From: Alphaproteobacteria bacterium
Lineage (GTDB): Bacteria; Myxococcota_A; UBA796; GCA-2862545
Direction of reading: 5' to 3'
DNA: 64,000 nucleotides
NCBI GenBank assembly: GCA_020632925.1
Contig: JACKER010000008.1
Location: 62,001-126,000, forward strand
The translations under genes and the position numbers were made by a program. Positions 25,101 through 33,985 of the stretch are shown in pieces (the first letter of the stretch is position 1; every line of letters begins with the position of its first letter). Below the pieces are notes generated by a model. That model was not told the DNA's origin, did not search any database, and worked only from the letters and a program-made list of their open reading frames with translations.

Positions 25101-27926
25101 CGCTGGGCCCGCGCGTTTTTCCTGTTCGCGTTCCTGTTCCTGTTCTTCCCGCGGCGCGAGGTCCGGACGGCGGCCAGGGGCGCGCTCGCCAACCACCGTG
25201 TGGCGGAGGACCTGAAGACCGCGCTCGCCGTCACCACCTCCGCCGACGAGCTGAAGCGCGAGCGGTCGGCGCTGCGCGAGCGCTGGGAGGGCGCGTGGGA
25301 CGGCGAGACCCTCGACGGGCTCCGCGGAGCGCTGGACCGCGCCACCCGCCTGCGAGCGATTGCACGTCGGCTGCGAGCGGGCGGCCACGAGCTCCCCGCC
25401 ACGGTCCGCGTCCTGGCCGATCCGACGCTCGCCCCCGCCCGCCGCCAGGCCCTGGCCCATGCCGCCAGCGAGTTCTCCGCGGCCATGGCCTCCGACACCG
25501 AAGCGCGCGCTCGGGTCGAGGCGGCCCTCCGCACCACGCTCCCGTCCGAGCCCGAGGCGCTCGCGGCGAAGCTCGACGGCTGGATCGCGTCGGCCTCGAG
25601 GTTCCGCGACCAGGCGCTCTGTGGCCGGGCGGCGGTCGGCATGGAGGAGCTCGGTCTGGGCGAGCTCGGTGAGGCCCACCGGCGCGGCGAGCTGCCCGCG
25701 TCCCAGGTCGAGCGCGCCTGTGAGGCCGCGCTGCTCACGCGTTGGGTCGCGGCGGTCCGGGACAGCGAGCCCGCGCTGCGCGAGTTCGTGGGGACCGAGC
25801 GCCACGCCGCCGTCGACCGCTTCCGACGCCGCGATCGGGAGCACATCGGGCTCGCGGCGAGCACGGTCGTCTCGCGGCTCGAGCAGCGCCTCCCCGCGGG
25901 TGCCGTGTTCGCGGACTCCTCGGAGCCCGGCATCATCCAGCGCGAGGCGCGCAAGAAGATGCGGCAGAAGCCCATCCGACGGCTGCTGCAGGAGATCCCG
26001 ACGCTGCTGCCGCGGCTCAAGCCCTGCCTGCTCATGAGCCCGCTGTCGGTCGCGCAGTACCTCCCCGCCTCCGGCCAGCGCTTCGATCTGGTGGTCTTCG
26101 ACGAGGCCAGCCAGATCTGTACGCACGACGCGATCGGCGCGCTGGCGCGTGGCGAGCAGGTGGTGGTGGTGGGCGACAGTCGCCAGCTCCCGCCGACGAG
26201 CTTCTTCTCGCGCAGCGTGGAGGAGGCGCCCGACGAGAACGACTTCGACGAGCTCGAGTCCATCCTCGACGAGGCGGTCGCCGCCGGGCTCCCCGAGCAG
26301 ATGCTGGGCTGGCACTACCGCAGCCGCCACGAGGCGCTGATCCAGTTCTCGAACGAGCACTACTACGAGGGCCGCCTGTCCGTGTTCCCCGCCGCTCGCG
26401 GGCGCGTGACCGACCTCGGGCTGTCGTGGCACCCGGTGCCCGACGGGGTCTACGACAAGGGCGGGACGCGCACGAACCGCGGCGAGGCGACCGCGCTCGT
26501 GGCGCACCTCGTGGAGGCCCTGCGCCGCACGACGCCCGGCGCGCGGACCTTCGGCGTCGTGACGTTCAGCCAGGCGCAGCAGACGCTGGTGAGCGACCTG
26601 CTGGACGCCGCGCGCTCCGCCGATCCCGAGCTCGAGCCGCACTTCGCGGGCATCGACGAGCCGGTCTTCGTGAAGAACCTGGAGAACGTCCAGGGCGACG
26701 AGCGCGACGAGATCCTGTTCAGCGTGGGCTATGGGCCGGACGCCAACGGGCGCGTGTGGATGAACTTCGGTCCGCTCAACCGGGCCGGCGGCGAGCGGCG
26801 GCTCAACGTCGCCGTGACCCGTGCGCGCCAGAAGCTCCGCGTGTTCTCCACGCTCACGCACCAGCAGATCGATCTCGCGCGCACGGCGTCGAAGGGGGCG
26901 CGTCACCTCAAGGCCTTCCTGCGCTACGTCGAGGAGCAGGGCGGTGAGCGGCCGGCGCGCACCGGCCCGAGCGGGGACTTCGACAGCGACTTCGAGAGGG
27001 AGGTGTACGACGCACTCGTCGCCGCGGGGCACACCGTGGACACGCAGGTGGGCTGCGGGGGGTACCGGATCGATCTCGCGGTCGCGCACCCCGATCGGCC
27101 CGGGGAGTACCTGCTGGGCATCGAGTGCGATGGTGCGGCCTACCACTCGGCCGCGACCGCGCGGGACCGCGACCGGCTCCGCGAGCAGGTGCTCCGCGGC
27201 CTCGGATGGCGGATGCACCGGATCTGGTCGACGGACTGGTGGTTCGCGCGCGACCGTGAGCGCGAGCGCCTGGAGGCCGCGATCACCGAGGCGATGAGCG
27301 CGCCGACCGAGTCCCTGCCCGAGCCCCCTCCCCCACCGCCGCCGCAGCCCGTCCGCGTGGAACAGGCCCCGGCGCCCACGAGCCCGGTCGAGCCCTACCG
27401 GGTGTGCGTCCTGCCGGTGTTCTCGGAGGATCCCGAGGCGATCCACGAGGCCCGCCGGGCCAACGAGGTCCGCGGCGCCATCGCCCGCGTGGTCGCCGAG
27501 GAGGCCCCGCTGACCGTCGACCTGCTCGCGCGGCGCGTGGGCACCGCCTTCGGAGCGTCGAAGCTCACGAACCGCCTGCGCAAGCGCATCCTCACCGTCG
27601 CGAAGGGTGTGGAGGTCCGCGGGAGCACCGTGTGGCCCGCAGGCGCCGACCCCACCGCGTGGACGCGCATCCGGGGTCCGTCCGAGGACGGCACCACCCG
27701 CGACGCCAGCGAGCTCCCGCCCGAGGAGATCGCTGCCGCCGCCGCCTGGCTGCTGGCGACGAACCTGTCGATGCCGACGCAGGATCTGTCCCGCGAGACC
27801 GCGCGTCTCTTCGGCATCCAGCGCCTGGGGACGCGAGTGTCGGAGGCGATGAGCGCCGGCCTGGACGTCCTCGTCGCCCGCGGCCTGGTCACCGTGGACG
27901 GCGACCGCATCCAGTGGAGGGGATGA
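22179..27926 (+). CDS. Giant DUF4011/DUF3320 SF1 helicase with MTES_1575-type nuclease
   Basis: 1915 residues. Order of parts: an N-terminal region with a transglutaminase-like segment (GNCLDVSLLVAACLEQMG, about 215); DUF4011-type block FAKWKEKLLDLSLRNKLLAF near 370; Walker A GPPGTGKSQTITN at about 687; Walker B VVFDEASQI near 1305; GDSRQLPPTSFF near 1331; NVAVTRARQKLRVFS near 1543. A PD-(D/E)XK nuclease of the MTES_1575/Vsr type follows (SDFEREVYDALVAAGH about 1602, YRIDLAVAHP, GIECDGAAYHS about 1647), then a DUF3320-like winged helix near 1760. A hydrophobic LFAFLFLFFP patch near 985 may contact membrane. This family recurs in defence islands as a large single-gene helicase-nuclease. The stop overlaps the next gene (ATGA). 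All motifs look intact. Confidence 0.9.
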   Translation: MPLVEITLDARETTNLALAHAGVPLVEAIRVRNLGADRLEGASLELQLGPDLGLPVRRDLPPLHPGEVVELEAVELVLPVERLRTIVEAEQARLSCRLLVGEEVLGTTEHPIEVLAWNEWAGHRAPPALLAVFVTPNHPVVSTVLRRVRDRLGEGGDPAIDGYQRRSPARARAQVVALYETLQGFDLTYVGVPASFEAMGQKVRLPDVVLAEGLGNCLDVSLLVAACLEQMGLHPLIVLIQGHAFPGAWLVDDRFPEGTVFDAARLRNAVALDQLVFFDSSTTVARPRLPFAQAEAVAALALQDDARFQSAVDVHVARLDRYLPLPVRRTFEAPATPPDVEPTLAQRVLAEAAAEPPPREEEPPPPPPEPVVARFAKWKEKLLDLSLRNKLLAFRADTRSALPLDVVDLARFEDLLADEGVFELLPRPPVDPRDQRDEGVVERTVPAHEMLERLRTELEARRLHFPFDEPELFSRVVALDRAARVDLEEGGANTLFAAIGFLRWFESASSEQARLAPLLLVPVGFEVQRSTGRIRLRRLPEDPVPNVTLVEKMRRDFDLDLSALTTPRADDAGVDVADLLRSARLAIGRQPRWEVLEIASLGLFSFTKFLLWKDLEDNARVLLQNPVVQHIATRSGRAYPNPVPATSPAELDATVPPDALPLVVDADSTQTAAVHSALRGRSFVLQGPPGTGKSQTITNLVAAALGEGKTVLFVSEKMAALEVVHRRLQQVGLGDFCLELHSHKANKKEVTAALAANLARDTRVPDPGWAKRSAELKELRDGLAAYVEALHRPRPLGMSFYVASARLLALSDAPRFGVELADPAALDEDRWRTLLDRASRFASVATAVEPTTSHPFHDCRPTSWSEREQQAMEAALTGARSAVRTLIERRAAASALVGGEGLPADEVFALTQLLGDGGLPEVTTDDAGFAALAERTRTAIEAWELELSRRASIDERWTPQVYDLDLARLSATFDRWARAFFLFAFLFLFFPRREVRTAARGALANHRVAEDLKTALAVTTSADELKRERSALRERWEGAWDGETLDGLRGALDRATRLRAIARRLRAGGHELPATVRVLADPTLAPARRQALAHAASEFSAAMASDTEARARVEAALRTTLPSEPEALAAKLDGWIASASRFRDQALCGRAAVGMEELGLGELGEAHRRGELPASQVERACEAALLTRWVAAVRDSEPALREFVGTERHAAVDRFRRRDREHIGLAASTVVSRLEQRLPAGAVFADSSEPGIIQREARKKMRQKPIRRLLQEIPTLLPRLKPCLLMSPLSVAQYLPASGQRFDLVVFDEASQICTHDAIGALARGEQVVVVGDSRQLPPTSFFSRSVEEAPDENDFDELESILDEAVAAGLPEQMLGWHYRSRHEALIQFSNEHYYEGRLSVFPAARGRVTDLGLSWHPVPDGVYDKGGTRTNRGEATALVAHLVEALRRTTPGARTFGVVTFSQAQQTLVSDLLDAARSADPELEPHFAGIDEPVFVKNLENVQGDERDEILFSVGYGPDANGRVWMNFGPLNRAGGERRLNVAVTRARQKLRVFSTLTHQQIDLARTASKGARHLKAFLRYVEEQGGERPARTGPSGDFDSDFEREVYDALVAAGHTVDTQVGCGGYRIDLAVAHPDRPGEYLLGIECDGAAYHSAATARDRDRLREQVLRGLGWRMHRIWSTDWWFARDRERERLEAAITEAMSAPTESLPEPPPPPPPQPVRVEQAPAPTSPVEPYRVCVLPVFSEDPEAIHEARRANEVRGAIARVVAEEAPLTVDLLARRVGTAFGASKLTNRLRKRILTVAKGVEVRGSTVWPAGADPTAWTRIRGPSEDGTTRDASELPPEEIAAAAAWLLATNLSMPTQDLSRETARLFGIQRLGTRVSEAMSAGLDVLVARGLVTVDGDRIQWRG

Positions 27927-28729
27927 CTGTGCACTCCGATCAATGGGCCTTCCACCAGCTGCATCGCCGCCTGCTCGACGGCGCCCCACCGGCGGACCTG
28001 CTCGAGCCCTGGTTCCGGGAGTTCGGCGACGAGGAGCGGCGCTGGATCTCGCGACTGCGCGCGGACGATCCGAGGACGCGACCACCCATCGAGGACCTCT
28101 GGCGTCTGTACGCCCTGTCACGCGTGTCGGATCTGCTGATCACGAGCACGCAGCAGGCGTTCGTGAACCCGGACGGCTGGAACCTCTCTGCTGGCACGGC
28201 GAGCGACCATCGTGCGCTGCTCGCAGGTCTCGACCTGGAACCCATCGGTTCCCGACCCTTCCACCCGGTCTTCCACGAGATCGTGGAGGTCGTGGCGGCC
28301 GACGATCCGTCGGAGGCCCCCTCCATCGTCGGTCCGGCGTTCTGGGACGGCTTCATGCATGGGCCGCTGGTGATCGCTCGAACGGGCGTCCGGGTCCGCG
28401 CGGGCCGCCAACACGTCGCGGCCGAGGTCGCCGAGCGCTCCAGGCTCTACTGGAGCTACGCGAGACAGCGTCGTCCCACGCTGGACCTGTCCGATGGTTG
28501 GGGGCACAACTCCCAGTGGCGAACCAGTTTCCGTCGCGACCTCGTGCTCGATGGCGTGGTCTACTTCAACGTGGACGCCGACCTCTTGCCCCAGGACGAG
28601 TTCGTGGATTCGGAGGTCACGGGTCGCGACCTCGGGGACCTGGTGCGCCATCGCTGCCTGATCCGAGAGCAGCTCCCCGACGACGATCTGTGGCCCTGGG
28701 ACACCCCCTGGGTCGAGGACCTGACCTGA
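27923..28729 (+). CDS. Hypothetical partner coupled to the giant helicase-nuclease
   Basis: 268 residues starting at an ATG that overlaps the helicase stop (ATGA) and preceded by GGAGGGG. Soluble, rich in Trp, Arg and Asp. There are no membrane segments and no recognisable catalytic motif. Notable segments are RPFHPVFHEIVEVVAADDPS near 110 and SQWRTSFRRDLVLDGVVYFN near 205. Tight coupling suggests a subunit, specificity factor or control protein of the helicase-nuclease. I cannot name a family. Confidence 0.65.
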   Translation: MTVHSDQWAFHQLHRRLLDGAPPADLLEPWFREFGDEERRWISRLRADDPRTRPPIEDLWRLYALSRVSDLLITSTQQAFVNPDGWNLSAGTASDHRALLAGLDLEPIGSRPFHPVFHEIVEVVAADDPSEAPSIVGPAFWDGFMHGPLVIARTGVRVRAGRQHVAAEVAERSRLYWSYARQRRPTLDLSDGWGHNSQWRTSFRRDLVLDGVVYFNVDADLLPQDEFVDSEVTGRDLGDLVRHRCLIREQLPDDDLWPWDTPWVEDLT

Positions 28730-28739
28730 TGCGACCACT

Positions 28740-28768
28740 CCAGTCCACTTAGCGACACCTTGGACTGG
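28740..28768. promoter_or_regulatory. Inverted MocR-type operator before the EamA gene
   Basis: CCAGTCCA (28740-28747) and TGGACTGG (28761-28768) form an 8-bp inverted repeat with a 13-bp spacer. It ends 51 bases before the exporter start. The half-site TGGACTGGTC recurs at 29721-29730, before the MocR-type regulator gene. The shared half-site suggests both genes are controlled by that regulator. Confidence 0.55.
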
Positions 28769-28819
28769 TCAGGATGAATTGGATCGGGCCACTCTACGGG
28801 TGTGACCGGGAGGTGGACC

Positions 28820-29830
28820 GTGGTCGGGTGGCATCGGGTGCCGCAGCGGGTACGCGTGGTGGGGGCGCTGATCGCGCTCTACCTGCTGTGGGGATCGACG
28901 TTCCTGGGGATTCGACTCGCGGTCGAGACGGTACCCCCGCTGACCGCTGCGGCCGCGCGATGGCTCCTGGCAGGTGGACTGCTCTACGCGTTCGTCCGCC
29001 CGCCCGGAGGATCCACCTGGCGGGCGTGGGGCGGCTCCGCGCTGCTCTCGGTGTTCCTGGTGGCGGCGAGCAACGGCGGCGTGACCTGGGCCGAGACGCG
29101 CATCCCGAGCGGCATCGCCTCCCTCGGCATCGCGACCGTGGCGCCGTGGCTGGTGGTGCTCGACGCGCTCCGGCCGGGTGGGCGACGCCCGACGGCGATC
29201 ACCGTCGCGGGCGTGGTGCTCGGGATGCTGGGGGTGGCCTCGCTCGCCGACCCCCGGTCCCCCGTGGACCCCGTCGCGCTCGTGGTCCTGCTGGGTGCGG
29301 CCTTCGCGTTCGCCGTGGGGTCCACGGTGGCTCGGGCCGTGCCACCCTCGGGCTCGGCCGCCGCCGCGACCGCGCGCCAGATGCTCGCGGGTGGCGCCCT
29401 GCTCCTCGCGCTCGGGCTGCTGGGCGGCGAGGCCCCGTGGACCGCACACCCGTCGACCACCTCGCTCCTCGCGCTGGTCTGGCTCGCGCTGTCGGGCTCG
29501 CTCGCGGGCTTCACGCTGTACGGGTGGCTCGTGCGCTCGGCGCCGGCGGCGGTCGTGGGGACCTACGCGTGCGCCAACCCGATCGTCGCGCTGGCGCTCG
29601 GAGCGGCGGTCCTGGGCGAGCCGCTGGGGCCGCGGACGCTGGTCGCAGCGGCGCTCGTGGTCGCCGGCGTGGGGCTGGTGGTGCTGGGCCCCTGGCTGGC
29701 CGGTCCACCTCGACGTAAAGTGGACTGGTCCGCGGACGGTGTGGACGGAGGAGCGGACGATGGCGCGGGTCGAGGAGGTCCTGGGAGACTGGTCGGCGGG
29801 CCCGGGGCCCCTGCAGCGCAAGCTCGCTGA
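28820..29830 (+). CDS. EamA (DMT superfamily) exporter
   Basis: 336 residues from the GTG at 28820, which has GGGAGG six bases upstream; a GTG at 28802 is less well placed. About ten transmembrane helices arise from two EamA repeats. The N-terminal repeat begins ALIALYLLWGSTFLGIRLAV and the second begins ALVVLLGAAFAFAVGSTVA. The later signature ANPIVALALGAAVLGEPLG is typical of the family. These carriers usually export amino acids, metabolites or drugs. The last 24 residues overlap the start of the MocR-type gene by 71 bp and are Gly/Arg-rich and probably unimportant. The MocR neighbour and shared operator motif suggest a PLP- or amine-related substrate. Confidence 0.88.
   Translation: MVGWHRVPQRVRVVGALIALYLLWGSTFLGIRLAVETVPPLTAAAARWLLAGGLLYAFVRPPGGSTWRAWGGSALLSVFLVAASNGGVTWAETRIPSGIASLGIATVAPWLVVLDALRPGGRRPTAITVAGVVLGMLGVASLADPRSPVDPVALVVLLGAAFAFAVGSTVARAVPPSGSAAAATARQMLAGGALLLALGLLGGEAPWTAHPSTTSLLALVWLALSGSLAGFTLYGWLVRSAPAAVVGTYACANPIVALALGAAVLGEPLGPRTLVAAALVVAGVGLVVLGPWLAGPPRRKVDWSADGVDGGADDGAGRGGPGRLVGGPGAPAAQAR
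29721..29730 (+). promoter_or_regulatory. MocR-type half-site before the regulator gene
   Basis: TGGACTGGTC, identical to 28761-28770, lies 30 bases before the ATG of the MocR-type gene and inside the end of the exporter gene. The position fits autoregulation. Confidence 0.45.
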
Positions 29831-31217
29831 CGCGCTGCGGGCCGCGATCTCCGTTGGGTCGCTGCCTCCGGGGACACGCCTGCCGGCGGAGCGCGCGCTC
29901 GCCCAGTCCCTGGCCGTGAGCCGGAGCACCGTCGTGGCCGCGCTGGCCGCGCTGCGCGACGAGGGGCTGGTCACGAGCCGGCACGGCAGCGGCACCCGCG
30001 TGGCGGTCGACGCGCGGCGCCGCCTCCCCCGCACCGATCCGTCGCTCGCGCTGCGGCGCAACGTGGTGGCCGAGGCCTTCGTCGATCCGAACGCCGGCGC
30101 CATCGACCTGCTGGGGGCCTCGGTGGAGGCGCTCCCCTCGATCGGGCCGGCGCTCTTCGCCGAGGCGATGGCCGACCTCGGCCCGCACCTGTCGCACTCG
30201 GGCTACCACCCGTTCGGCCTGCCCGAGCTCCGCGAGGTGGTGGCGGCCCACCTGGCCCACCGCGGAGCGCCCACCCGGCCGAGCGAGGTGCTGATCACCA
30301 ACGGCGCCCAGCAGGGCCTGGCTCTTGCGGCGTCGCTCCTGCTCCGACCCGGCGACACCGTGCTGGTGGAGACCCCGACCTACCTCACGGCGATCGACCT
30401 GCTCCGCGGCACGGGCGCGCGGCTCGCCCCGGTGGCGACGGGACCCGAAGGCGTCGACCTGGACGCGCTCCGCGAGGCGATCGAGCGCCACGCGCCCGCC
30501 ATGGTCTACCTCGTACCCACCTTCCACAACCCGCTGGGCACGGTGATGCCGGCGTCGACCCGCCGCGCGGTGGCCGCCCTCGCCAGCCGCCACGGCTTCA
30601 CCGTCGTCGAGGACGAGGCGCTCGCCGAGCTCTCGTTCACCGACGACCCCGTACCGCCACCCATCGCCGCGTTCGCCGAGCCGGGCACGGTGCTGACGCT
30701 CGGCTCGACGAGCAAGGTGCTGTGGGGCGGGCTGCGGGTGGGCTGGGTGCGCGGCTCGGACGAGCTGGTGCGCCGGCTCGGACGGCTGAAGACCGTCGCC
30801 GACCTCGGGTCAGCGGTGCCGAGCCAGGTGGTGGCCGTGCGGTTGCTGCGCGACCTCCCGAGGTACCAGCGGGAGCGCCGTGCGCTGCTGATCGCGAGCC
30901 GCGACGCGGTGGTGGCGGAGCTCGCCGAGCACCTGCCGAGCTTCGACTTCGCGATGCCTGCGGGCGGGCTCTCGCTCTGGCTGCGGTTGCCCTGCGGAAA
31001 CGCCTCGGAGCTGGCGCAGGTCGCGCGTCGCCACGGCGTGGCCATCGTGCCGGGACACCTCGCCGGACCCGACGGGGGGCACGGCAACCGGGTGCGCCTG
31101 CCGATCACGCGCCTGCCAGGGGAGCTCGGCGAGGGCGTACGCCGGCTCGCGAGGGCCTGGGAGGCGTACCAGCCGACGGCGGAGCGCCGCCGCACCGCGC
31201 TCGAGGTGCTGGTGTGA
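29760..31217 (+). CDS. MocR/PdxR-type transcription regulator (GntR HTH plus aminotransferase domain)
   Basis: 485 residues. Residues 18-85 are a GntR winged helix (GSLPPGTRLPAERALAQSLA, then SRSTVVAALAALRDEGLV). From about 120 a fold-type I aminotransferase domain follows: LITNGAQQGLALAASLLLRP, VYLVPTFHNPLGTVMP, VVEDEALAEL, and the PLP-binding lysine in TLGSTSKVLWGGLRVGWVRG near 320. Such proteins sense PLP or an amine through the PLP domain and regulate neighbouring genes. The TGGACTGGTC motif upstream of this gene and of the adjacent exporter fits that. The start was taken at ATG 29760, with GGAGGAG upstream. Confidence 0.9.
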   Translation: MARVEEVLGDWSAGPGPLQRKLADALRAAISVGSLPPGTRLPAERALAQSLAVSRSTVVAALAALRDEGLVTSRHGSGTRVAVDARRRLPRTDPSLALRRNVVAEAFVDPNAGAIDLLGASVEALPSIGPALFAEAMADLGPHLSHSGYHPFGLPELREVVAAHLAHRGAPTRPSEVLITNGAQQGLALAASLLLRPGDTVLVETPTYLTAIDLLRGTGARLAPVATGPEGVDLDALREAIERHAPAMVYLVPTFHNPLGTVMPASTRRAVAALASRHGFTVVEDEALAELSFTDDPVPPPIAAFAEPGTVLTLGSTSKVLWGGLRVGWVRGSDELVRRLGRLKTVADLGSAVPSQVVAVRLLRDLPRYQRERRALLIASRDAVVAELAEHLPSFDFAMPAGGLSLWLRLPCGNASELAQVARRHGVAIVPGHLAGPDGGHGNRVRLPITRLPGELGEGVRRLARAWEAYQPTAERRRTALEVLV

Positions 31218-31222
31218 GACGC

Positions 31223-32650
31223 TCACTCCGCGGGGACGGCCTCGGGCGCGTGGTACAGCCGATCGCTCGACCGCTCCCAGCCCGGCAGGAGCCGCGGCAC
31301 GTCCTGGGGCCGCACGGCGACCGGCGTTCCCGTCCCCGCCGACACCACGATCCACTGCACGTCGTACCGGCGGGCGAGGTCCTGGGCGACCGCCGGGTCC
31401 ATGTCGCGCAGCACCACCACGCCCGAGCGCCCGCAGACCTCCTCCATGAGCAGCGGGTAGGTCGAGAACACGGGCGCGCCCTCGGGGACCGGCGCGAGCA
31501 CGTCGCAGGTGTCCGCCGACAGGAGCGGGGTCGCGAACAGGCCGAGCAGCCCGAAGCCGAGCGGGACGGTCAGCGAGACCAGCGACGCCATGGTGGCGAC
31601 GAAGGCAGGGTGCAGGTCACGGACCCGGTGCCCCCAGGCCGCGAGCGCGGAGATGCCGCCGACGGTGGCGGCCGCGACCACGGCGACCAGCGCGCAGGAG
31701 GAGCGCGCCACGCTGCCCGAGAGCCCCACGCCCGGCGCCAGGAAGACCACCACCAGCGGCATGAGCAGGTAGTACGCCCAGACCGACCGCATCCACCGCT
31801 CGCGCCGCCCGAACCACCACAGCGCGCACGCGGGGGTCGCGGCGATCCAGATGATGGCGAGCTGCGGCAGCGCGTGCACCAGGAACGAGAGGCGGTCCAA
31901 GAGGCTCAGCGGCGTCGCGTTCGCGAGGACCAGGTCGGACAGGTTCTCCACGTCCACCACGTCCGCAGTGAGCGCGCGCATCCGGGCATAGTCCGGGCCG
32001 ACGATCCACGCGTTGCGCAGGTGCCAGGCCGCCGCCGCCAGCGGTCCGCTCGCGGCCACCCCCAGCGCCGGCAGCCCCCGGAACGCGAGCGCGAGCGCGA
32101 AGGCGAACAGGAACCCGTCGTTTCGGGTCAGCGCCGCCACCGCCGCCAGCAACGCGCACCCACCCGCGCGCTCCCGAGCGGCCGCGAGCACCGCCAGCCC
32201 GCCGAGCGTGCCGTACAGCGCGTACGAGTCGGCCGTCGAGCACCAGGACATGTTCACGAGCCCGGTGAGCCCGAGCAGCGCCGCCCACCGACGGCGGACC
32301 AGGTCCAGACCGAAGAGCTCCGCGAAACGCCAGGCCATGGGTGCCCAGCACGCCGCCAGCGCCGAGGTCACGAGCAGGTCGCCGCGCGGGAACAGCCACA
32401 TCCCGGGCACCAGGATCAGCGAGGGCAGCGGCATCCAGTGGAGGTTCGCGACCATCGGCAGCTCGGGCGGGAGCCACAGCAGGTTCCACAGCGCGCCGTC
32501 GACCGCCCCGTCCCCGTTCACGACGTGCGCTGCGACAGACCGGTAGTAGGCCGGGTCCCAGTCGTTCGCCGGCAGCACGAAGGCGCCGTAGACGAGGTGG
32601 AACACCAGCGCCAGCGCCCACCAAGCCACCGCCTCGCGCGTCCGGTTCAC
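31223..32650 (-). CDS. Polytopic GT-C-like membrane protein
   Basis: 475 residues with about ten transmembrane helices. The first loop after helix 1 reads LPANDWDPAYYRSVAAHVVN, an acidic-residue loop of the type carried by GT-C glycosyltransferases (ArnT/PMT-like). The C-terminal 90 residues form a soluble extracytoplasmic domain (SGVVVLRDMDPAVAQDLARR). This fits a lipid-linked-sugar mannosyl- or arabinosyltransferase fold. The acceptor is unknown. It converges with the MocR-type gene and lies downstream of an MFS gene on the same strand. Confidence 0.65.
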   Translation of the reverse strand: MNRTREAVAWWALALVFHLVYGAFVLPANDWDPAYYRSVAAHVVNGDGAVDGALWNLLWLPPELPMVANLHWMPLPSLILVPGMWLFPRGDLLVTSALAACWAPMAWRFAELFGLDLVRRRWAALLGLTGLVNMSWCSTADSYALYGTLGGLAVLAAARERAGGCALLAAVAALTRNDGFLFAFALALAFRGLPALGVAASGPLAAAAWHLRNAWIVGPDYARMRALTADVVDVENLSDLVLANATPLSLLDRLSFLVHALPQLAIIWIAATPACALWWFGRRERWMRSVWAYYLLMPLVVVFLAPGVGLSGSVARSSCALVAVVAAATVGGISALAAWGHRVRDLHPAFVATMASLVSLTVPLGFGLLGLFATPLLSADTCDVLAPVPEGAPVFSTYPLLMEEVCGRSGVVVLRDMDPAVAQDLARRYDVQWIVVSAGTGTPVAVRPQDVPRLLPGWERSSDRLYHAPEAVPAE

Positions 32651-32671
32651 GTCGCGGACGCTACCACGCGG

Positions 32672-33886
32672 TCAGGACCGATCGGGCTTCACGCGGAGGT
32701 ACTTCTCGGGGATGCGGGCGCTCTCGATGGCGAGCAGCCCACCCGCCAGGATCAACGCCGCCACCTGGAGCAGCAGCGCCCCCGACAGCGACCAGGCGTC
32801 CAGCGCCCAGCCCACGACGGGCGCGGTGGTGGCGAAGAACAGGCGGCCGCCCAGCGATCCGACCGAGAGCACCGTCGACCGCTTGTCCTCCCACGTGTGC
32901 TGGAGCACCCAGCCCGTGATCACCGGGCGTCCCCACCCGCGCGCCGCCTGCTGGCCGAGCACGAACAGGAAGGCCGCGGGCGACGGGAACAGCGCCATCA
33001 GCAGGAGCGGGGCCGCCTGCAGCACCCACAGCAGGAGCAGCGTGGCCCGGTCACCGAGTGTCGAGGCCAGTCGGTGGGCCAGCGCGGAGAACAGCGCCGC
33101 GACGAGGTTGTACAACCCGAACACCAACCCGAAGGACCACAGCGGGACACCGTTTTCCGTCATGTACGGCTGGACCATCCACAGCAGCCAGCTCGAGCTC
33201 CCGGTCAGCAGCGCCAGCGCCAGCAGGTGGAACCGCACGCGCCGGTGCTTGCGCACGAAGCGAAGCGCGCCGGAGACGAGCGCCCGGTACCGCTCCCAGC
33301 CCTCCGCCCAGGTGGCCGCCGCGACGGGCGGACGCGCCTCCACCATGGTCGCCGCCACGAACACCGCCACCGTGGGCCCCACCGCCGACAGCCAGAGCGT
33401 GGCGGGCAGCGACCACGTCGCGACGAGTCCGCCCACCACGTTCGCCACGGAGAACACCACCATCTGCAGCGCGCGGCTCCGCCCTTCCCAGCTGGCGAAT
33501 TCGTCCCGCCGGTCCAGGGCCGCGAGCGTGTCGTAGAGCAGCGCCGAGTCCGCGCCGCTGAACAGCGCGCCCGCCACGCCGAGCACCAGCTCCGCCCCGA
33601 GGAACCACCAGAACCCCTCCCCGAAGCCGTACACCACGAAGCCGATGGCGTAGATCGCCGCCGCCGCGAGCAGGCTCGCTCGCTTGCCCCATCGGTCGGC
33701 CAGCATCCCCGTCGGCACCTCGAGCAGCACCACGGCGACCGCGTAGACCGCCTGCAGCAGGTACACGTCGGACAGGTCGAGGCCGCGCTCGGTCCAAAAC
33801 AGGACCACGACGGGCACGAAGACCGGGGTGTGCAGCGTCGCGCCGAACAGCAGGTACCGCGAGAGGTTGCCTTCGAGCCGACGCAC
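32672..33886 (-). CDS. MFS transporter
   Basis: 404 residues from the GTG at 33886, chosen because GAGGAG lies eight bases upstream; the frame runs open to 34141 without coding character. Twelve transmembrane helices are predicted. The loop between helices 2 and 3 has the MFS motif GMLADRWGKRASLLAAAAIY. Other segments include VLGVAGALFSGADSALLYDT and QQAARGWGRPVITGWV. The family exports or imports small solutes; the substrate is unknown. It is divergent from the dehydrogenase gene at 34021, and may be the exporter or border gene of the cluster that starts there. Confidence 0.85.
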   Translation of the reverse strand: MRRLEGNLSRYLLFGATLHTPVFVPVVVLFWTERGLDLSDVYLLQAVYAVAVVLLEVPTGMLADRWGKRASLLAAAAIYAIGFVVYGFGEGFWWFLGAELVLGVAGALFSGADSALLYDTLAALDRRDEFASWEGRSRALQMVVFSVANVVGGLVATWSLPATLWLSAVGPTVAVFVAATMVEARPPVAAATWAEGWERYRALVSGALRFVRKHRRVRFHLLALALLTGSSSWLLWMVQPYMTENGVPLWSFGLVFGLYNLVAALFSALAHRLASTLGDRATLLLLWVLQAAPLLLMALFPSPAAFLFVLGQQAARGWGRPVITGWVLQHTWEDKRSTVLSVGSLGGRLFFATTAPVVGWALDAWSLSGALLLQVAALILAGGLLAIESARIPEKYLRVKPDRS

Positions 33887-33985
33887 GGCGCACGCTCCTC
33901 GAACCCCTACGCCGGCGGTCGCCGGTTGCCAAGGCGCTCGACCGCGAGCCGGTGTGAGACGCCACCGTTCGACGACATCCGCGTG

